A model generated the notes under the pieces. It was given only the letters and a program-made list of their open reading frames with translations, did not search any database and was not told where the DNA came from. A program made the position numbers and the translations under genes. A stretch of 64,000 bases of DNA, taken from positions 15,242-79,241 of the forward strand of contig JAEYWK010000179.1 of NCBI GenBank assembly GCA_023431345.1. Direction: 5' to 3'. Positions within the stretch are counted from its first letter, which is position 1. Every line of letters begins with the position of its first letter. Positions 59,860 to 64,000 of this stretch are shown one piece after another. Source of the DNA: Pseudomonadota bacterium. GTDB taxonomy: Bacteria; Myxococcota_A; Polyangia; Polyangiales; Polyangiaceae.

Positions 59860-60596
59860 TCGATCGGCCCCTCGGCGCGGCCGTTGATGAACTGCTCGAC
59901 GACTGGATCGTCGCTGCTGCGGAAGTCGGACGGCGTGCCCAATAGCCTCACTTTTCCCTTGTACAGCATCACGATGCGGTCTGCGATGCCGAAAATCGAC
60001 GGCAAATCGTGGGAAACGACGATGCTCGTCACCTTGAGTCGCTCGGAGAGATCACGGATCAAGCGGTCCACGCGGCGCGCGCTCACTGGATCGAGGCTGG
60101 TCGTGGGCTCGTCGAACAGCACGTAGCTCGGCTGAAAGCCCAGGGCGCGCGCGATGGCGACGCGCTTCTTCATGCCGTCTCCCAGCTCGTTCGGGAAGCG
60201 CTCGGCGAACTTTCGCATCTGCACCTGGTCGAGCAAAGACAGCGCTTCGCGCTTGGCGGCGCTCTCGTCGAGGCCGCGGTGCTTGCGCAGCGGCAGCGCG
60301 ACGTTGTCGACGCAGCTCATCGAGTCGAACAGGGTGGAGTGCTGAAATACCATCGCGCACTTCTTGCGCACGCGGTACATCTGCGCTTCGTCGAAGCGGC
60401 TGACCTCTTCGCCGTCGAGCCAAATCTCTCCCGAGTCGGGGCGGAGCAGGCCGATGAGCTGCTTGATCAGCACGCTCTTGCCGACGCCCGAGGCGCCGAT
60501 CAAGAAGAAGACCTCGCCGGCCCCGACGTCGAAGCTGACACCGTCGAGCACGCGCCGGTCGCCGAAGGACTTCTTGATGTCTCGGAAGGAGATCAA
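59856..60596 (-). CDS. mlaF: ABC transporter ATP-binding protein, MlaF family
   Basis: The 246-residue ATPase has Walker A GASGVGKSVL, Q-loop VFQHSTLFDSMSCVDNVALPL, Walker B YVLFDEPTTSLDP and ISHDLPS as switch. The signature is altered: ELGDGMKKRVAIARAL replaces LSGGxxxR, with an aspartate in place of the first Gly. Coupled to an MlaD gene downstream, it should power lipid transport. It is the second MlaF-like ATPase in this window, and again lacks an adjacent MlaE. ATG start, 57 bases from the divergent lipoprotein gene. Confidence 0.88.
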   Translation of the reverse strand: MISFRDIKKSFGDRRVLDGVSFDVGAGEVFFLIGASGVGKSVLIKQLIGLLRPDSGEIWLDGEEVSRFDEAQMYRVRKKCAMVFQHSTLFDSMSCVDNVALPLRKHRGLDESAAKREALSLLDQVQMRKFAERFPNELGDGMKKRVAIARALGFQPSYVLFDEPTTSLDPVSARRVDRLIRDLSERLKVTSIVVSHDLPSIFGIADRIVMLYKGKVRLLGTPSDFRSSDDPVVEQFINGRAEGPIE

Positions 60597-60653
60597 GCCG
60601 CGCCTACTGTGCCAGATTTGACGCCAGTCTTAGGGCAAAGTAGCGAACCTTCC

Positions 60654-61319
60654 ATGGGATTGTCGCGTATCGCGTCAGGACGGCAGCTGGCCGCGCTCTC
60701 GGTGGGGCTTTGCGCTTCGTGGCTCATTTCCGCCTGCTCGAGCAGTCAGGCCAAGGAAGCCGAGACGGCGGGTGAGGACCTCTCGGGGCCGCCGCCGGCG
60801 TGCCGCGCGGACGAGGTCCGCGAGTACTTCTGCGACGACCTCTTGCCGTTCTCGTCGGCCAAGCCGGCGCCGGAGCCGTACCAGACCTGCCCCGGCAACG
60901 TGGGCGTGAAGGGCAACGTGTTTCAGCCGACGTCGAGCTGGGCCCGCTTCGACCAGGCTCGCACCGAATGGACGCGCAAGCGCGTGCCCCCCGGCCACGC
61001 CTGCTGCTACTCGTGGTGCAGCAAGCTCGTCGTCGGCGATCCCGATCAAGTCGACGCCGGGGCCTGCTCCCAGCCCAACGCGATGCGAGAAAAGCTGTGC
61101 GTCAGCTCCGCGGAGGCGGGCGTGTCCGAGGCGGCCGCGGCGCCGAACGAAGGCTGCGCGGTCGCGGTCGTGCCGCCACCGGGCGTGGCGTTCACGCCGC
61201 CCAAGGCCGCCGCGCTCGATCTGCAGGCGACGGCCGAGAAGAAGGGACAAGGCCTGAACGAGTGCTGCTACGGCTGGTGCAGCAGGGCGCCGCTCGGCAC
61301 GGGGCTCGGGGCGAAGTAG
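60654..61319 (+). CDS. Predicted lipoprotein with two CCYxWC motifs
   Basis: The 221-residue product has a signal peptide (LAALSVGLCASWLISAC, lipobox SAC). Its mature part contains CRADEVREYFCDDLLPF and two copies of an unusual motif, HACCYSWCSKL and NECCYGWCSRAP, about 90 residues apart. The paired cysteines and tryptophan suggest a disulfide- or metal-bound repeat. No family is recognised. The ATG giving MGLSRIASGRQ is chosen. It ends nine bases before the DUF3943 gene, suggesting an envelope operon with the two genes after it. Confidence 0.7.
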   Translation: MGLSRIASGRQLAALSVGLCASWLISACSSSQAKEAETAGEDLSGPPPACRADEVREYFCDDLLPFSSAKPAPEPYQTCPGNVGVKGNVFQPTSSWARFDQARTEWTRKRVPPGHACCYSWCSKLVVGDPDQVDAGACSQPNAMREKLCVSSAEAGVSEAAAAPNEGCAVAVVPPPGVAFTPPKAAALDLQATAEKKGQGLNECCYGWCSRAPLGTGLGAK

Positions 61320-61328
61320 TCGAGCTCG

Positions 61329-62888
61329 ATGGCGAAACGTCGCATGGCAGCGGCGCTCGTGCTGGGAGCGCTGTCGATCAGCGCTGCGGCCACGGCGCAG
61401 CCCCTCGAAGCCGGGGATGAGTGGACGCCCGCCGACGAAGCGGCGCGCGCGCCGCACCACCTACGCAGCTGGTGGCAGATGGGCGGCGGGCTGGCGCTGG
61501 GCACCGGCGGCTATTTCCTGCTGCTGAATCGCAACATCGTCGATTGGGATAGCCCGGCGCTGAAGCAGCGCTTCGACGGCTCCGCCTGGGTCGTCGACAA
61601 CAACAACCTCGGCGTCAATTTCCTCGGTCACCCGGCGACGGGTGGCCTGTCGCACGTCTTCGCGCGCGCCAATCACCAGTCCATGCTGGGCGCGTTCGGC
61701 TACTCGTTCGTGACCTCGTTCATCTGGGAGTTTGCGATTGAGTTCAAAGAAAAGGTCAGCGTCAACGACGTGATCGTGACGCCGGGCGCGGGCCTGCCCA
61801 TCGGCGAGTTTTTTTACAAGCTCGGCCTCTACCTGGATACGGGGCACCGCGACTCGCTGGGCGCCGACGTGGCGCGCTGGCTGCTCGGCACGGGGGTGAT
61901 GGTCGACCGCAAGCTCGACGGTCGCGCGGCGCCGCGGGTGCGTTCGCGCGATAGCTTGGGGTTTTCTTCGGAGATTTGGCACGAGTTCGCGGCCAGCTAC
62001 GGCGTGCGCTGGGTCGCCACGCCCGCGCTCACCGATTATTCGCGCCTCGATTTCGATGTGCGCGCGCGCTTAGTCACGCTCGACGGCTACGGAAAGCCGC
62101 GCAGCTTCGGGCGTGCATTTTGGTCGGGCGAGATCTCGGACCTCTCGCTGGGGACGGAGGCCTCGCGGCACGGCGCCGGCCTGCGGGCTCGCGCCGACAC
62201 CTTCGTGGCCGGCTATCACGCCCAGCGCTATACGCGGAGCGACGCGCAGCTGACGGGCGTCGCTACGACGCTCGGCACGAGCGTCGGCTTCGAGTACCTC
62301 TATTCGTCGGCCAATCGCTACGCAGCCGTCGAGGCCGCCGTCGCGCAGCCGAAGCCAAACGTGAAGTACCACGTGCCGCGGCGCCGCGAGCAGTACGGCG
62401 CTTTGCAGCTGCCCGGGCTGGCGGCGGAGCTGAAGGTCGCAAGCGCCTGGGGGAATCTGGCGCTCGCCGCGCGCGCGCAGCCGAGCTTCGCGGGGCTATC
62501 GGCGGCGGCCTTCTACGACTGGACGGCTGCCCACCCCGATGAACGCAGCAAGCACGTGCTGCACCGCCAAGGGTATTTCTACGGTTGGGGCGGGGCGGGC
62601 CACTTCGAAGCGCGGCTGGCCTGGGGAGCGTTGCGCGCCGGGGCCGAGCTCAGCTACGCCGCTTATACGTCGCAAAATGGGCTGGACCGTCACCGGGCCC
62701 AAGTGACGAACGACACGACCGTGACCGGTAGCTTGTTGCGCTATGGCGCGTCGCTCGGCCTCGCGCCCCGCGCCGACTTGCAGCTGTCGCTCGATTACGG
62801 CGTGCGCCGCTTTCGATCGCAGGTGGTCGACTTCGAGCGCACCGCGCGGCTCGAGGAGCGCGGCGTGAGCGCCCGGTGGACGTTTTGA
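61329..62888 (+). CDS. Outer-membrane DUF3943 family protein
   Basis: The 519-residue protein begins with a signal peptide (MAAALVLGALSISAAATAQ). A DUF3943-type domain covers about residues 70-200: GVNFLGHPATGGLSHVFAR, SFVTSFIWEFAIEFKEKVSVND and TPGAGLPIGEFFYKLG in pieces. The remainder is rich in alternating aromatic and polar residues and ends in phenylalanine (SARWTF), as in outer-membrane beta-barrels. The function is unknown. Its TGA shares a base with the ATG of the next gene. Confidence 0.82.
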   Translation: MAKRRMAAALVLGALSISAAATAQPLEAGDEWTPADEAARAPHHLRSWWQMGGGLALGTGGYFLLLNRNIVDWDSPALKQRFDGSAWVVDNNNLGVNFLGHPATGGLSHVFARANHQSMLGAFGYSFVTSFIWEFAIEFKEKVSVNDVIVTPGAGLPIGEFFYKLGLYLDTGHRDSLGADVARWLLGTGVMVDRKLDGRAAPRVRSRDSLGFSSEIWHEFAASYGVRWVATPALTDYSRLDFDVRARLVTLDGYGKPRSFGRAFWSGEISDLSLGTEASRHGAGLRARADTFVAGYHAQRYTRSDAQLTGVATTLGTSVGFEYLYSSANRYAAVEAAVAQPKPNVKYHVPRRREQYGALQLPGLAAELKVASAWGNLALAARAQPSFAGLSAAAFYDWTAAHPDERSKHVLHRQGYFYGWGGAGHFEARLAWGALRAGAELSYAAYTSQNGLDRHRAQVTNDTTVTGSLLRYGASLGLAPRADLQLSLDYGVRRFRSQVVDFERTARLEERGVSARWTF

Positions 62889-63766
62889 TGCGCGCCCGAT
62901 GCGGCGCCCTCGGGGCGGCGCTCATCAGCGGCGCTGTCGTGCTCAGCGCTGAAGCGCGCGCAGAGCCGAGAAAGCTGCCGGAAACGCAGCAGGTAGGGGT
63001 GCTGGAGGGCGCGCGCGACCTGCCGCTGGATTCGCTCGGCCTGTTGGCGCTGATCACGTACACCGGCTTCAAAGACTGGAAATGGGGCAGCGCCTCATTT
63101 CGCTTCAACTCCGAGGGCTGGTTCTCGATGCGCACCGGGAGCGGGGGGCTCGACAAGCTCGGTCACGCTTATGGCGCGTACATGACGGCGGAGCTGTTGT
63201 ACTGGCGCTTGTCGATGGTGCACGGAGGCAAGCCGGTCAGCTCGCTGTACCCCGCGCTGTTCGGTACGCTGCTCTATCAATACATCGAGCTCTTCGATGG
63301 GTTCTCGGTCGATCACGGCTACGCCTACGAAGACGTGATCATGAACGAGCTGGGCGTCGCGCTTTCGTTCCTGCGCCACGCCTCGCCGCGCTTCGCGTCG
63401 CTGTTCGACTACCGGCTGTTTTACTACCCGTCCGGGGGCAGCTCGTTCCGGCCGATGATCGACTACGAAGGACAAAAGTTCTTCGGTGTGCTGAAATTGG
63501 CGGGAATTCCCGGCATGGAGCGCACGCCGCTGCGCTACCTCGAGCTGCTCGGCGGCTTCTACACGCGCGGCTTCCCGCGCTACGCGAAGGCCGACGTGAA
63601 GAGCCAGCACGTGTTCGTGGGCATCGGGCTCAGCCTGTCCGAGCTCATCACGCGGCCGCTCGCCGACGAGCGCGGCGAGCCGTTCCGCTTCCTCGATCTG
63701 GCGACGCAATACTTCCAGGCGCCCCTCTACCTATCCACCGAGCGCAGCCGCTCCGCCCCGCGCTGA
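62888..63766 (+). CDS. DUF2279 family envelope protein
   Basis: The 292-residue protein begins with a signal peptide (GAVVLSAEARAEP region) and shows DUF2279 features: GSGGLDKLGHAYGAYMTAELL, where the D-K-x-x-H resembles a small membrane motif, YQYIELFDGFSVDHGYAYEDVIMN in pieces, and GVALSFLRH. The family is of unknown function and tends to sit beside outer-membrane proteins. The ATG overlapping the DUF3943 stop is preferred to a start four codons earlier. Nothing gene-like follows it in the last 234 bases of the window. Confidence 0.8.
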   Translation: MRARCGALGAALISGAVVLSAEARAEPRKLPETQQVGVLEGARDLPLDSLGLLALITYTGFKDWKWGSASFRFNSEGWFSMRTGSGGLDKLGHAYGAYMTAELLYWRLSMVHGGKPVSSLYPALFGTLLYQYIELFDGFSVDHGYAYEDVIMNELGVALSFLRHASPRFASLFDYRLFYYPSGGSSFRPMIDYEGQKFFGVLKLAGIPGMERTPLRYLELLGGFYTRGFPRYAKADVKSQHVFVGIGLSLSELITRPLADERGEPFRFLDLATQYFQAPLYLSTERSRSAPR

Positions 63767-63911
63767 ACGAGCCGACGCACGAGACCACCGGGAAGGCGGG
63801 GAGCTGCTAGACCGACAGACGGTTTGCTGGGGCAACGATGCTCACGAGCTAGCCCCCGAACAGAGCCACCAGGCAGGGCTAGGGAGTGTCCCTGAATTGG
63901 GATTGCTCGCG

Positions 63912-63943
63912 CGTGCCCGTAAACGTGCCCGTGCCCGTGCCCG
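63912..63943 (+). repeat. Short CGTGCC hexamer repeat
   Basis: CGTGCCCGTAAA is followed by three consecutive CGTGCC-type units in the non-coding end of the window. Confidence 0.6.
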
Positions 63944-64000
63944 ACGGTCCGTGAGGGGTCGTTGGGCCCGTTTGTTGGTAGGCCCAGGTTTGTGGCGCGG

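Noticed and set aside
63767..64000. A partial gene at the right edge
   Set aside because: Short frames exist but show no start context or recognisable motif; the sequence includes a CGTGCC repeat.

Overview
The window reads as chromosomal DNA of a high-GC, Gram-negative, diderm bacterium, most likely a myxobacterium of the Polyangiales type (Myxococcota). This is inferred from the strong G/C third-position bias, the many secreted lipoproteins with Gly/Thr/Ala-rich linkers and Cys-rich tails, the dense GTGA/ATGA translational coupling, frequent GTG and TTG starts, and the presence of LPS/lipoprotein machinery (Lgt, LspA, Lnt, a likely LptE, Mla-type ABC parts). No 16S rRNA, tRNA, CRISPR array, prophage or IS element was recognised.

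Bases 1-20,544 are an exopolysaccharide/O-antigen-like locus. It has six glycosyltransferases (one cut by the left edge), a methyltransferase, a multi-pass membrane protein, two sugar-nucleotide epimerases, a PglC-type initiating sugar-phosphate transferase, and a coupled acetyltransferase/aminotransferase/4,6-dehydratase set. That set is the enzyme complement needed to make a bacillosamine-type 2,4-diacetamido sugar. The locus continues with an O-antigen polymerase/ligase-like protein carrying a long soluble tail, a Wzz-Wzc type co-polymerase/tyrosine kinase and a polysaccharide deacetylase. Gene orientation flips repeatedly, with overlapping convergent 3' ends.

Bases 20,665-23,700 hold an Mla-type ATPase, a small chemosensory operon (unknown 93-aa protein, CheW, CheR; no CheA) and a GxxExxY putative nuclease gene bounded by inverted purine-rich repeats. 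Bases 23,760-27,200 carry thiG, an MFS transporter, a VanZ-like protein, thiE and a convergent frataxin gene (cyaY). Bases 27,278-34,570 are a surface/secretion block: lipoproteins, an alpha-helical repeat-like protein, a zincin-type protease and two large lipoproteins (IgGFc-binding-like and IPT/TIG).

Bases 34,620-46,584 are mainly housekeeping: an MrfA-type helicase, lspA-lgt, a lipoprotein, folD, coaE, a beta-propeller protein, an MrfB-type exonuclease and leuS. Bases 46,600-48,150 contain a parS-like 16-mer, a long hairpin, direct purine-rich repeats bracketing a likely lptE, and a composite tandem-repeat array (A and B modules) that encodes nothing credible.

Bases 48,152-63,766 hold a DUF72 protein, lipoproteins, a parvulin-receiver-lnt run, a receiver-histidine kinase coupled to a cysteine desulfurase, an SpoU rRNA methyltransferase and pyrF, a coiled-coil membrane protein, a free-standing biotinyl domain joined to a lipoprotein through a triplicated 30-bp repeat, an MlaF-MlaD pair, and a lipoprotein/DUF3943/DUF2279 envelope operon. 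All three dedicated lipoprotein-maturation enzymes (Lgt, LspA, Lnt) lie within about 15 kb, among at least nine predicted lipoproteins.
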